This document shows, piece after piece, positions 46,998 to 56,095 of a stretch of 64,000 bases of DNA (its first letter is position 1; every line of letters starts with the position of its first letter). Position numbers and translations under genes: made by a program. The stretch is from positions 829,655 through 893,654 of the forward strand of contig NZ_KB822575.1 in assembly GCF_000364605.1 (NCBI RefSeq), written 5' to 3'. The stretch comes from Nocardioides sp. Iso805N (GTDB lineage Bacteria > Actinomycetota > Actinomycetes > Propionibacteriales > Nocardioidaceae). The notes below the pieces were generated by a model. The model saw only the letters and a program-made list of their open reading frames with translations, was not told where the DNA came from and did not search any database.

Positions 46998-49328
46998 GTG
47001 AGTGGTACCTCGCCCAGTGGCGGTAGACGACGCAACACGTCGCCCTCCGGCACCCCCGCCCAGCGCCCTTCGAGCAAGGGCGGACGCCCCAAGAAGCCGC
47101 TGACCCGCAAGCAGCAGGTCCGCCGTGTCCTGAAGTGGTGCGTGCTGGTCGGCCTCGCCGGCGTCGTACTCGTCGCAGGTCTCGCCGTGGTGGCGTACAA
47201 CAGGACGTCGGTCCCGAACCCCAACGCGGAGTTCAAGACGCAGACGTCCTACATCTACTACGCGGACGGCAAGAACAAGGTCGGCCAGTTCGCGCTGCAG
47301 AACCGCGACTCCATCTCCTACAGCGAGATGCCGCAGAACCTGAAGGACGCGGTGGTCGCCGCTGAGGACCGCACCTTCTGGACCAACCACGGCATCGACC
47401 CCAAGGGCATCCTGCGCGCGGCGTTCAGCAACGCCAAGGGAAACTCCACCCAGGGCGCCTCCACGATCACCCAGCAGTACGTCAAGGTGCTTTACCTGAA
47501 CCAGGAGCGCACCTACAAGCGCAAGGCGAAGGAAGCGATCCTGTCGCTGAAGATCCAGCGCCAGATGAGCAAGCAGCAGATCCTCGAGGGCTACCTCAAC
47601 ACCATCTACTTCGGTCGAGGCGCGTACGGCGTGCAGGCGGCGGCGGAGGCCTACTTCAACGTCCCGGCCAGCAAGCTCAACCTGCGCCAGGCCGCGGTGA
47701 TCGCCTCCGTGCTCAACAACCCGACCCAGTTCGACCCGGCCAACGGTGCCACCCACAAGGAGGCGCTGCAGCGCCGCTACTCCTATGTCCTGGCGGGCAT
47801 GGCCAGTGCCGGCAATATCACCGCCGCGGAGGCGACCAAGGCGGCCGCGAAGCTGCCGAAGTTCCCCAAGGAGCACGCCTCCAACACCTACGGCGGCCAG
47901 AAGGGCCACGCGCTAGCCCTGGTCAAGAGCGAGCTGCTCAAGCTCGGCTTCACCGACGCCGAGATCCAGGGCGGTGGGCTGCGGGTCACCACCACGCTGA
48001 CCAAGAAGGCGATGGACGCCGCGGCCAACGGCGTCGCGCAGGCCAAGCCCGCGGGCTTCGGCGACAAGCAGCTGCACATCGGCGTCGCGACGGTGCAGCC
48101 CGGCACCGGCGCCCTGCTCGGCTTCTACGGCGGTCAGGACTACCTGCAGTCGCAGATCAACTGGGCCGCCACCGGCGGTATGGCCGGGTCCACGATGAAG
48201 GCGGTCACGCTGGCCACGGCGCTGGAGGCCGGCTTCTCGCTGAAGTCGACCTTCGACGGCAACTCGCCGTACACCTTCCCCGGTGGTCTCGAGGTGCACA
48301 ACGAGGGCGAGCAGGCCGGTGAGGCCAACGGCCACAGCTACGGGGCGAAGGTCAACACGATCTACGCGCTGCAGCAGTCGATCAACACCGCGTTCGTCGA
48401 CATGTCGCACTCGATCCCGAACGGCCCGAAGAAGATCTACCAGAACGCCCTGAAGATGGGCCTGACGCCGGAGAAGGCGAACCCCGACTACCCGGGCATC
48501 CCGTCGACGACCAACGACCTCCAGTCCTCCGACTCGCTGATCACGCTCGGCAAGGCGGCCGCGAGCCCGATCAACCTGGCGAACACCTACGCCACCATCG
48601 CCGACGGTGGCAAGCGTGCCGGCGTGCACGTGATCAGCAAGGTGACCGACCAGAACGGCACCGTGCTCTACAAGTACAAGAACCACACCGACCAGGCGAT
48701 CCCGCAGGACGTCTCCGACGACGTCTCCTACGCGCTGCAGCAGGTCGTCAAGGGCGGTACCGGCAAGGCAGCACTGGCACTGGGTCGCCCGGCCGCCGGC
48801 AAGACCGGTACGGCGACGGCGCCCAACGCCGACGGCAACGGCACGCACGTCTCCTCCGCCTGGTTCGTCGGTTACACGCCGCAGGCCGCCACCGCGGTGA
48901 TGTACATCCGCGGCAACGGCCGCGAGGCGCTCGACGGCTGGATGCCGTCGTACTTCGGTGCCGACTACCCGGCCCGCACCTGGACCGCGGTGATGCAGGC
49001 CGACATGGAGGGGCTGCCGGTCGAGGAGTTCCCGCCGGCGGCCAACGTCACAGGCACCCCGCCGGACACCAGCCACGCGCCGTTGCCGTCGTACACGCCG
49101 AAGCCGAAGCCGTCGAAGAAGCCCAAGCCGTCCAAGACGCCGAAGTCGACCCCGACCCCGTCGCACCAGGTGCAGCCCTCCGCGCCGGCGAGCAGCCAGG
49201 CCCCGGTAGGCGGTGGCGGCAACGGTGGCGGCAACGGTGGCGGCAACGGTGGCGGCAACAACTGTGGCTTCGCGTGTACCTCGCAGCCGTCGACCACGCC
49301 CGGGCAGACCATCACGGCGACTCCTTAG
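46998..49328 (+). CDS. Class A penicillin-binding protein (transglycosylase/transpeptidase)
   Basis: 776 residues, ponA1-like. Basic cytoplasmic tail, TM helix (about 47-68), GT51 glycosyltransferase with AAEDRTFWTNHGIDPKGILRA (Glu123) and QGASTITQQYVK, then the transpeptidase with active Ser in GSTMK (SxxK), SIN (SxN) and AGKTGTA (KTG). The C-terminus is a Pro/Lys/Ser linker followed by a Gly/Asn repeat. It polymerises and cross-links peptidoglycan. GTG start; divergent from padR. The following GT87-like gene matches the ponA1-Rv0051 order. Confidence 0.95.
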   Translation: MSGTSPSGGRRRNTSPSGTPAQRPSSKGGRPKKPLTRKQQVRRVLKWCVLVGLAGVVLVAGLAVVAYNRTSVPNPNAEFKTQTSYIYYADGKNKVGQFALQNRDSISYSEMPQNLKDAVVAAEDRTFWTNHGIDPKGILRAAFSNAKGNSTQGASTITQQYVKVLYLNQERTYKRKAKEAILSLKIQRQMSKQQILEGYLNTIYFGRGAYGVQAAAEAYFNVPASKLNLRQAAVIASVLNNPTQFDPANGATHKEALQRRYSYVLAGMASAGNITAAEATKAAAKLPKFPKEHASNTYGGQKGHALALVKSELLKLGFTDAEIQGGGLRVTTTLTKKAMDAAANGVAQAKPAGFGDKQLHIGVATVQPGTGALLGFYGGQDYLQSQINWAATGGMAGSTMKAVTLATALEAGFSLKSTFDGNSPYTFPGGLEVHNEGEQAGEANGHSYGAKVNTIYALQQSINTAFVDMSHSIPNGPKKIYQNALKMGLTPEKANPDYPGIPSTTNDLQSSDSLITLGKAAASPINLANTYATIADGGKRAGVHVISKVTDQNGTVLYKYKNHTDQAIPQDVSDDVSYALQQVVKGGTGKAALALGRPAAGKTGTATAPNADGNGTHVSSAWFVGYTPQAATAVMYIRGNGREALDGWMPSYFGADYPARTWTAVMQADMEGLPVEEFPPAANVTGTPPDTSHAPLPSYTPKPKPSKKPKPSKTPKSTPTPSHQVQPSAPASSQAPVGGGGNGGGNGGGNGGGNNCGFACTSQPSTTPGQTITATP
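49211..49259 (+). repeat. Short tandem repeat in the PBP 3' end
   Basis: About four units of GGTGGCGGCAAC (12 bp) encoding a Gly-Gly-Asn-rich stretch near the C-terminus of the PBP; copy number may vary between strains. Confidence 0.7.
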
Positions 49329-49434
49329 CTGCACTCTGGGGCGCGCTCCGCGCGCTGGCTCCCGCGCTCGCGGTCAGCGCCAGAGCTCGTACCTCGCTCG
49401 CGCTGCCGCTCGCTTGATCGCCTAGGATCCGGGC

Positions 49435-50868
49435 ATGGCTGGCGTCGTCGCACCCGCGCACGAGGACCGCGTCGTTGAGACGCTCAGTGAGTCCATCGGC
49501 GGGCCGGTCGGCGAGCATGCCGGCCGGCACCGTTGGTGGACCCCCGTCCGGGTGCTGCTGCTGCTCACCGCCATCGTGATGGCGCTCGGCATGGTGCAGA
49601 AGAGCAGCTGCTACAGCCAGACCTGGTCCAACGGGAACACCCGCTACACCCACATGTGCTACTCGGACCTGCCCTACCTCTACACGGGTCGTGGCTTCGC
49701 CGAGCTGAAGTGGCCCTACAGCGGCGACGCCACCACCCGCTCGCGCTACGAGGTGATGGAGTACCCGGTCGGGATCGCCTACTGGGCGTGGGGCACGGCC
49801 TACGTGACGCACTGGTTGGCGGGATCGCCCGACCTGAGCTCCCGCGCCGCGCTGTCGACCGACAAGCTCTGGGGTGAGCCCGGCGTGCTGCACGAGATCA
49901 GGCTCTACGTCTCGGTCAACACCATCGGCTTCGCCGTCGTCGCCCTGCTCGCGTGCTGGCTGATCGCCGGCGTCAACCGCCGACGACCCTGGGACGCCGC
50001 GGCCTTCGCGCTCTCCCCGGCACTGCTGCTGACCGGCATGATCAACTGGGACCTCCTCGCCGTCGGCTTCGTGGCGGGCGCGCTGTGGGCGTGGTCGCGC
50101 GACAGGCCGATCCTGACCGGCGTGATGATCGGGCTCGGTACGGCGACCAAGCTCTATCCGCTGTTCCTGCTCGGCGGCCTGCTCGTGATCTGCTGGCGCA
50201 AGCGACGATGGACCGACCTGATCATGGTGACCGGTTCAGCGGTGATCGCCTGGGTGCTCTTCAACCTGCCGGCGCTGATCAGCGGCGTGGCGCAGTGGAA
50301 GGTGTTCTGGTCCTTCAACAGCAGCCGTGGCGCCGACCTCGGCTCGCTGTGGCTGGTGGCGCAGCAGGTCACCGGGCACACCTTCAGCCCGCACACGATC
50401 AACGTCTGGTCGTGGCTGCTGTTCGCCGCGTGGTGCCTCGCCGTACTCGTCGTGGGGATGCTCGCGCCCCGCACACCGCGCTTCGCGCAGCTCGGGTTCC
50501 TGATCGTCGCCGGGTTCCTGATCGTCAACAAGGTCTACTCGCCGCAGTACGTGCTGTGGCTGCTCCCGCTTGCGGTGCTGGCCCGGCCGCGCTGGCGTGA
50601 CCAGCTGATCTGGCAGGTCAGCGAGGTGCTCTACTTCGCCGGGGTGTGGTGGTACCTCGGTGGCCTGTTCACCGCCGGCGGCGGCACCGACCAGCCGTTC
50701 TACTGGCTGGTGGTCGCGATCCGCGTGGCCGGCGAGCTCTACCTGGTCGGTGTCGTGGTGCGCGACATGCTCTGGCCGCAGCACGATCCGGTCGTGCTCA
50801 CCGAGGCCGCCGACGAGGAGCGCTCGACTCAGTCGACGATGATCTCGTCGAACGTCGTGGTGGTGTAG
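49435..50868 (+). CDS. GT87-like (DUF2029) integral membrane glycosyltransferase
   Basis: 477 residues with about ten TM helices. The GT-C style features are an extracytoplasmic loop after TM1 and repeated motifs (MEYPVGIAYWAWG, GTATKLYPLFLLGGLL, VNKVYSPQYVLWLLPL) typical of the GT87 mannosyltransferase-like family (Rv0051 position next to ponA1). Likely transfers a polyprenyl-linked sugar to an envelope glycan; the sugar is unknown. A TAGGAT hexamer 6 nt before the ATG and no ribosome site suggest a leaderless transcript. Confidence 0.85.
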   Translation: MAGVVAPAHEDRVVETLSESIGGPVGEHAGRHRWWTPVRVLLLLTAIVMALGMVQKSSCYSQTWSNGNTRYTHMCYSDLPYLYTGRGFAELKWPYSGDATTRSRYEVMEYPVGIAYWAWGTAYVTHWLAGSPDLSSRAALSTDKLWGEPGVLHEIRLYVSVNTIGFAVVALLACWLIAGVNRRRPWDAAAFALSPALLLTGMINWDLLAVGFVAGALWAWSRDRPILTGVMIGLGTATKLYPLFLLGGLLVICWRKRRWTDLIMVTGSAVIAWVLFNLPALISGVAQWKVFWSFNSSRGADLGSLWLVAQQVTGHTFSPHTINVWSWLLFAAWCLAVLVVGMLAPRTPRFAQLGFLIVAGFLIVNKVYSPQYVLWLLPLAVLARPRWRDQLIWQVSEVLYFAGVWWYLGGLFTAGGGTDQPFYWLVVAIRVAGELYLVGVVVRDMLWPQHDPVVLTEAADEERSTQSTMISSNVVVV

Positions 50869-51869
50869 CGGACCCGCAGCGGGATCCGCTCGCCGACGTC
50901 GGGCACCCGAGCGCCGTGCGGCAGCAGCAGCATCGAGGCCTGCATGTGCGGCGGCTCGGCGAAGACCAGCTGCTGGCCGTCGAGGAAGTACGGCGAGCGC
51001 ACCAGCCCGACGGCATCCAGGCCGCCGCGAGCGGCCGCGTTCGCACGCGCCTTCAACGAGCCCGCCCCTGTCGGTGCGGTCAGGCCGAGCCCGTGCGCCG
51101 TCCCGCCGCTGGCGATGATCAGGTGGCCGGCCCGCAGCGCCGTACGACCCCGGTAGCCGAACGTGTCGCCACGGTCGATCGGGTGCACGTCCTGCACGAC
51201 CGCCGTGACCTCGAACGCGCCCCGGTCTCCGAGCCACAGCCCGGTGCCGACGCGCGGTCGGATGGTGAGGTCGGCGTACTGCTGACGCAGGGTGGCCAGC
51301 TCGGCCGCGGTGAGGTGGCTGACCCAGACCGTGGTGACGCCTGCGCCGATGACGTCGTCCATCAAGGCGCGTGCCTCGGCCAGGTTGGCGCCCTGGGCAC
51401 CCATCGGAAGATGGATCGCGACGCCCTCGAGCCGCGCGCGGTTGCGGGCCTGGCCGGCCAGGTCCCACAGGTCGGCGGCGGACAGGCCGTGCCGACGCAT
51501 GGACGTCATCCGCTCGAGTACGACGCGGGCGCCGGGCTGGCGCGCCAGCAGATCGCCGAGATCGGCGGGCCGGGAGACCGTGTGGATGACCCGGTGGGCC
51601 AGGGCCGCCTCCAGGGTCGGCTCGTAGGGACGCCACGGGGTGAGCACCAGCAGGTCGCCGTGGAAGCGGCTGGCCGCCTCGGGCAGCTCGGCGTAGGTGC
51701 CCACGGCCAGGGCGTCGCTGCCCAGCCACTCCGCGCGGCGGGCGAGGCTGCCGACCGTGAGCCCGTAGCCGTTGCCCTTGGCGACCGGCACCAGACCGGG
51801 CGTCTCCTCCAGCACCGAGCGCAGGTGGTCGCGCCAGCGCGTGCCGTCGACAGTCAGTCTGAGTGTCAT
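50829..51869 (-). CDS. Alanine racemase-like PLP enzyme
   Basis: 346 residues. A fold-type III PLP barrel is indicated by the N-terminal lysine motif VPVAKGNGYGLT (compare AKxNAYGHG of alanine racemase) and a Tyr-containing GDTFGYRGRTAL near the C-terminus (compare the GYG(R)T motif). Length fits alanine racemase, but the motifs diverge, so another amino acid may be the substrate. Start overlaps the FemAB stop (ATGA), so the two are coupled; pairing with a peptidoglycan branching enzyme suggests a wall-precursor role (inference). Its 3' end overlaps that of the convergent GT87-like gene by 40 bp. Confidence 0.8.
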   Translation of the reverse strand: MTLRLTVDGTRWRDHLRSVLEETPGLVPVAKGNGYGLTVGSLARRAEWLGSDALAVGTYAELPEAASRFHGDLLVLTPWRPYEPTLEAALAHRVIHTVSRPADLGDLLARQPGARVVLERMTSMRRHGLSAADLWDLAGQARNRARLEGVAIHLPMGAQGANLAEARALMDDVIGAGVTTVWVSHLTAAELATLRQQYADLTIRPRVGTGLWLGDRGAFEVTAVVQDVHPIDRGDTFGYRGRTALRAGHLIIASGGTAHGLGLTAPTGAGSLKARANAAARGGLDAVGLVRSPYFLDGQQLVFAEPPHMQASMLLLPHGARVPDVGERIPLRVRYTTTTFDEIIVD

Positions 51870-53002
51870 CGTGCGCGCCTCCTCATGTAGAGGTCGAAGG
51901 CCCGGTAGATCATCGGGCGCAACGGCAGGTCCCATTCTCCGACGTACTCGACGGCACGGCCGCCGGTACCGACCTTGAACTGGATCAGACCGACGTGCGA
52001 GTCGTCGGCCGACAGCGTCGGGGTGATGCCGCGCAGGTCGTAGACGTCGCAGCCGGCATCGATCGCGTGCCGGATCATCGCCCACTGCAACGCGTTGGAG
52101 CCGCGCACCTCGCGCTTGGCGGTCGAGGAGGCACCGTAGGAGTACCAGGCGTGGGTGCCGACCCGGACCAGGATCGTCGAGGCGACCAGGTCGCCCTCGT
52201 GGTGGGCGGAGAAGAGCGTGATCCGGTCAGGATCCTCGGCGCTCATCGCGCCGAACATGGTGCGGAAGTAGCTCAGCGGTCGCGGCGTGAAGTGGTCCCG
52301 CTCGGCGGTGTGCACGTAGAGGTCGTGGAAGGCGGCCAACGCCTGGTCGAAGCCGTCCTGGGCGGGAGTGACGGAGGTGACCTCGACGCCCTCCTTCGCG
52401 GCCTTCTTGATGTTGCGTCGCCACAGCTGGTTCATCCCGGCGAGTACGTCGTCCTCGCTCCGACCCCGCAGCGGGATCTCGAAGGTGTACTGCGGCTGCC
52501 CCGCGCCGAAGCCGTCCTCGGGGCTCTGCAGCCGCCACCCGGCGCCGCGCAGCTGGCTGACGACGCGGGCGCCGACCGGGTCCCGGCGGCTGGGTACGAG
52601 GTCGCCGAGCCGGCCGACGCCGTCGTCGGCGATGCCCTGCTTGACCTGGTCGGCGCTCCAGGAGGCCGTGGTGACCGGCGGCCCCATCCGCACCCCGAAC
52701 GCGCCGTTGCGCTTCAGGTACTCGGCCAGCGGGTCCAGCCAGTCGGCGAGTGGGAGGGTCCAGTCCACCGAGGGTCCCTCGGGCAGGTAGGCCAGGGTGT
52801 AGCGCTTGAGGCGCGGCACCGGCCGGTGCAGCACCAGGGTCGCGCCGATCAGCTCCTCACCCTCGAACAGGCCCAGCGACTCCGAGCGCCACTCGGTCTT
52901 CACCTGGGCCCAGGCGGGGGTCTGCAGGAAGCTCACCGATGACCGGCTGCGGATGAAGGACAGATGCTCCGCTGTGGACAGGGGTCGAACGGTGACACTC
53001 AC
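51866..53002 (-). CDS. FemAB/FemX family aminoacyltransferase
   Basis: 378 residues from GTG (weak ribosome site). The double GNAT-like FemAB fold shows in SFLQTPAWAQVKTEW near the start, ELIGATLVLHRPV, MNQLWRRNIKKAAKEGVEV (coiled linker region), HFTPRPLSYFRTMF and DVYDLRGI. These enzymes add amino acids from aminoacyl-tRNA to lipid II stem peptides to build cross-bridges. Coupled to the alanine-racemase-like gene downstream. Two palindromes lie just upstream of its start. Confidence 0.88.
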   Translation of the reverse strand: MSVTVRPLSTAEHLSFIRSRSSVSFLQTPAWAQVKTEWRSESLGLFEGEELIGATLVLHRPVPRLKRYTLAYLPEGPSVDWTLPLADWLDPLAEYLKRNGAFGVRMGPPVTTASWSADQVKQGIADDGVGRLGDLVPSRRDPVGARVVSQLRGAGWRLQSPEDGFGAGQPQYTFEIPLRGRSEDDVLAGMNQLWRRNIKKAAKEGVEVTSVTPAQDGFDQALAAFHDLYVHTAERDHFTPRPLSYFRTMFGAMSAEDPDRITLFSAHHEGDLVASTILVRVGTHAWYSYGASSTAKREVRGSNALQWAMIRHAIDAGCDVYDLRGITPTLSADDSHVGLIQFKVGTGGRAVEYVGEWDLPLRPMIYRAFDLYMRRRAR

Positions 53003-53043
53003 CTGCGGAAGGTTACCTGGGTTGGGAGTGGGGCGGTGGGGCG

Positions 53044-53135
53044 GCGGTTTTGACCCCCAGGGGTCAGAACCGCAGGTTGATGGGCGAAGCATTGCCCCCC
53101 AAGGTGCGGTTTTGACCCCCAGGGGTCAAAACCTC
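53044..53135. repeat. Twin palindromes between LLM and FemAB genes
   Basis: GCGGTTTTGACCCC-CA-GGGGTCAGAACCGC (53044-53073, one mismatch in the arms) and GCGGTTTTGACCCC-CA-GGGGTCAAAACC (53106-53133, perfect 12-bp arms) are direct copies 62 bp apart. They lie 5-95 bp after the LLM stop and upstream of femAB. They could be tandem terminators or a repeat family. Confidence 0.8.
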
Positions 53136-53138
53136 CTC

Positions 53139-54164
53139 CTACGCCGCAGGCCCCCAGCCCAGCGCCGGCCCCAGCCGGGTGGCGATGTCGGTGAGGATCT
53201 GCACGTAGTCGTCGTGCTCGAAGCTGAACGGCAGCGCGAAGGCCACCTCGTCGACCGCCTGGTAGCCCGCATGGGCGCGCAGCGCATCGGCGATCTCGGC
53301 GGAGGTACCGACGATGTCGGGGGCGAAGAGCAGCCCGGCCGGACCTTGCGGCTCACGCGTCCGCGGCAGCCGGGCATCGGCGTAGGCCCGGTAGCGGGCG
53401 GCCTGATCGGGCGTGGCGGTGTCCGTCGGGATGACCACCAGCCCCTGGGAGACACGGGCCTGCGCACCGGCCGGGTGTGCGGCCCGGTAGGCGTCGATCT
53501 GGCGGCGCTGGATGGTGGCGAAGTCGTCCGCGGACCCCTCCGCCTTGACGACCGAGGAGGTCAGCAGGTTGAGACCGTGCTCGCCCGCCCAGACGCAGGA
53601 GCCGAGCGATCCTCCGCCGTACCAGACCCGATCGCGCAGCCCGCGCGACTGGGGCTGGATCGAGCGCGAGAACGTCTCGATCCCCATCGTGCCCTCGAAG
53701 TCGGAGACGGGCTCGCCGTCGAGGTAGGACAGCAGCCGCTCGAGGCGTCCGTAGGACAGGTCCTCGGTCTCGTGGGATGCGGGGTAGAGGGCGTGCTTGT
53801 AGCGGTCGTAGTTCATCGGTGGCCCGACCGAGAAGCCGGGGTTGATCCGGCCGACGCCGTCGACGGCGGAGAGTACGTCGAGGGTGCCGAGGTCCTCTGC
53901 CAGGCGGAAGGGGTTCTCGGCGCCCAGCGGGGTGACGGCGGTGCCGAGCTCGATCCGGGAGGTGCGCTGGGTGGCGGCCGCCATGATCGTCACCGGCGAG
54001 GAGATGCCGTGCTGCAGGTGCCGGTGACGCAGCCATGCGGAGTCAAAGCCGAGTCGCTCGCCCAGCTCGATCACCTGCAGCGTCTCCTCGATGCCGGGAC
54101 GCGGGTCGGCGGGGTCGAAGAGCCCGATGGTGAGGAAGCCGAGGCGGCGCAGCGGGCGGTTCAT
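53139..54164 (-). CDS. LLM class flavin-dependent oxidoreductase
   Basis: 341 residues, a luciferase-like TIM barrel: RLGFLTIGLFDPADPRPGIEETLQVIELGERLGFDSAWLRHRH at the start, with IELGTAVTPLGAENPFRLAEDLGTLDVLS and later YGGGSLGS (phosphate-binding loop). Uses FMNH2 or F420; sequence alone does not settle which. Substrate unknown. It follows nfo by 26 bp on the same strand and may share its transcript. Confidence 0.88.
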   Translation of the reverse strand: MNRPLRRLGFLTIGLFDPADPRPGIEETLQVIELGERLGFDSAWLRHRHLQHGISSPVTIMAAATQRTSRIELGTAVTPLGAENPFRLAEDLGTLDVLSAVDGVGRINPGFSVGPPMNYDRYKHALYPASHETEDLSYGRLERLLSYLDGEPVSDFEGTMGIETFSRSIQPQSRGLRDRVWYGGGSLGSCVWAGEHGLNLLTSSVVKAEGSADDFATIQRRQIDAYRAAHPAGAQARVSQGLVVIPTDTATPDQAARYRAYADARLPRTREPQGPAGLLFAPDIVGTSAEIADALRAHAGYQAVDEVAFALPFSFEHDDYVQILTDIATRLGPALGWGPAA

Positions 54165-54190
54165 GGCGCTAAGTCAACCATCCCGCTCGA

Positions 54191-54979
54191 CTAAAGCCGC
54201 TCGCGGAGCCAGGCGAAGTCGGCCTGGTGCTCGGCAGCACCGCCCGGTGTCTCGCACACCACCGGCGCGTCGGCCGCGCGGACGACGCCGGCCAACAGGT
54301 CCGGGTCGATCCGGCCGGCGCCGAAGTTGGCGTGCCGGTCGGCGCCGGAGTCGAACTCGTCGCGGCTGTCGTTGCAGTGGACCAGGTCGATCCGGCCGGT
54401 GATCGCGCGGACGTCGTCGACGACCGTCTCGAGCGCATTGCCGCCGGCGTGCGCATGGCAGGTGTCGAGGCAGAAGCCGACCATGTCGGCCTGCTCGCAG
54501 GAGGCGATCGCGTCCCAGACCCGACCGATCCGGTCCAGGTAGCGGGTCATGGCGTTGTCTCCGCCGGCGGTGTTCTCGATCAGCAGCGGCAGCTTGAGGT
54601 CGGTCGCCTCGATCGCCTTGCGCCAGTTGTCGAAGCCCTTCTCGGGGTCGTCCGACTTGTTCACGTGGCCGCCGTGCACGATCAGGCCCTTGGCGCCGAT
54701 CGAGGCGGCCGCGTCGACGTGCTGCTGCAGGAGCTTGCGCGACGGGATGCGGATCCGGTTGTTGGTGGTCGCCACGTTCACGATGTACGGCGCGTGCACG
54801 TAGAGGGCGATCCCGGCCGCCTCCGCGTCCGCCTTGAGCGCCTCGGCGCCGCCGGCGTAGGCGAACTCCGGGCCCTTGTAGCCCTGCGGGTCGCCGAGGA
54901 AGAACTGCACCAGCGGCGCCTTGCGCGCAGCGGCCTCCGCGATCGGATCGGTCTGGTCGACATGGGCACCGATGAGCAT
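54191..54979 (-). CDS. nfo: Endonuclease IV (apurinic/apyrimidinic deoxyribonuclease)
   Basis: 262 residues, AP endonuclease family 2 TIM barrel with metal ligands spread over YVHAPYIVN, IVHGGH, LIENTAGG, GFCLDTCHAHAGG, LVHCND and ETPGG. It cleaves abasic sites and 3'-blocked ends in base-excision repair, using a trinuclear zinc site. ATG start. Adjacent to an LLM oxidoreductase, without an obvious functional link. Confidence 0.95.
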   Translation of the reverse strand: MLIGAHVDQTDPIAEAAARKAPLVQFFLGDPQGYKGPEFAYAGGAEALKADAEAAGIALYVHAPYIVNVATTNNRIRIPSRKLLQQHVDAAASIGAKGLIVHGGHVNKSDDPEKGFDNWRKAIEATDLKLPLLIENTAGGDNAMTRYLDRIGRVWDAIASCEQADMVGFCLDTCHAHAGGNALETVVDDVRAITGRIDLVHCNDSRDEFDSGADRHANFGAGRIDPDLLAGVVRAADAPVVCETPGGAAEHQADFAWLRERL

Positions 54980-55079
54980 GGGAGCAGCCTAGGCGGGAGC
55001 GTGATTAGGGTGCAGCATGACCATCGCGCTGATCGCGGCGGCCGCCGCGCTGACAGCGGCCGGGTTCGTGCTGCTGCGC

Positions 55080-56048
55080 TCAGCCGGCCAGGATCCGCGC
55101 CACGGCGGCGCCGGACAGCGCGATCGCCCCGAGGAAGCAGCCGGCGGCCGCCCACAGTCGTCCGGGCGTGCGGACGGCAGGGCCGGCAGGGGGACGTGGC
55201 GGCGGTAGCGCGAGCCCGCTCTGCAACGGCAACGCGGCGGCCGGCAGCCGGTCCGGGATCTCGATCCGGCCGTCCCAGGCGGGCAGACCGAGGCCGCGCA
55301 GCTCCACCAGCGCCGCCGCTGCGGTCGCCGGCCGGTCCTCCGGATCGTCCCGGGTGAGCGTCGACAGCACCGGTCCCAGGGCTGACGCCGGGATCGCCGC
55401 GACAGCCGACGCTGGGTCACCCGTCAACAGCTGGATGGCGACCCTGCCGACGGCGTACAGGTCCGAACGGGGGTCGGGAGGGCCGCCGGCAGCCTGCTCG
55501 GGCGCCATGTAGCCGTCGGTGCCGACGCCACCGGGCGTGCGCGTCAGCCGCGGCTCCTCCCGCGTCGCGGCCACCCCGAAGTCGGCCAGCCGCAGGTGCG
55601 GGCGATCGTGTCCGGTCGCCTCCAGCAGCAGGTTCGCGGGCTTCACGTCGCGGTGCACCACCCCGGCCGCGTGCACGGCGGAGAGGGCCTGCAGCAACTG
55701 ATCGAGGAGTACGCCGACGAGCGGCTCCGGGAGGGTGCCGTGGGTCAGCAGCAGCTCGTGCACGGAGCCGCCCCTGACCAGGTCCATGGTCAGCACCACC
55801 AGGTCGTCCTCGGCGGCCCACCCGGTCGGTGCCACCACGTGCCGGTGCGGGATCCGCAGGCCCTGCTCGCGAACGAACCGCAGCAGCAGCGAGGTGCCGC
55901 GCTGGGTGAGCACCTTCACCGCCAGCCAGCTCTGGGTCCGCTGGTCGTAGGCGCGCCAGACCGACCCCATGCCGCCGGACCCGATCTGGTCGACGAGCAC
56001 GTAGCGGCCGGCGATCGGGTGCTGCCGGCTGCCGAGCCCGGGCTCCAT
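55080..56048 (-). CDS. Ser/Thr protein kinase with single C-terminal TM
   Basis: 322 residues. Intact kinase: glycine loop GSGGMGSV, AVKVL lysine, VVHRDVKPANLLL, ADFG, GGVGTDGYMAPEQ. After the ~265-residue kinase domain comes a Pro-rich linker and a C-terminal hydrophobic helix (about 298-320) with no extracellular sensor domain. Substrates unknown. Divergent from the alditol-oxidase-like gene. Confidence 0.92.
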   Translation of the reverse strand: MEPGLGSRQHPIAGRYVLVDQIGSGGMGSVWRAYDQRTQSWLAVKVLTQRGTSLLLRFVREQGLRIPHRHVVAPTGWAAEDDLVVLTMDLVRGGSVHELLLTHGTLPEPLVGVLLDQLLQALSAVHAAGVVHRDVKPANLLLEATGHDRPHLRLADFGVAATREEPRLTRTPGGVGTDGYMAPEQAAGGPPDPRSDLYAVGRVAIQLLTGDPASAVAAIPASALGPVLSTLTRDDPEDRPATAAAALVELRGLGLPAWDGRIEIPDRLPAAALPLQSGLALPPPRPPAGPAVRTPGRLWAAAGCFLGAIALSGAAVARILAG

Positions 56049-56079
56049 GGCTGGGAGCCTAGGCCACCCGGGCAGGTCC

Positions 56080-56095
56080 TACGGTGGTGTCTGTG
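56080..56095 (+). promoter_or_regulatory. Leaderless promoter of the alditol-oxidase-like gene
   Basis: TACGGT (56080-56085) lies 7 nt before GTG 56093, with no ribosome site, compatible with a leaderless transcript starting at that GTG. In-frame GTGs at 56084 and 56087 are alternatives. Confidence 0.4.

Noticed and set aside
55017..55208. Small plus-strand ORF starting MTIALIAAAAALTAAGF
   Set aside because: Hydrophobic start is suggestive, but most of it overlaps the 3' end of the kinase gene antisense and its C-terminal half is Arg/Gly shadow sequence.
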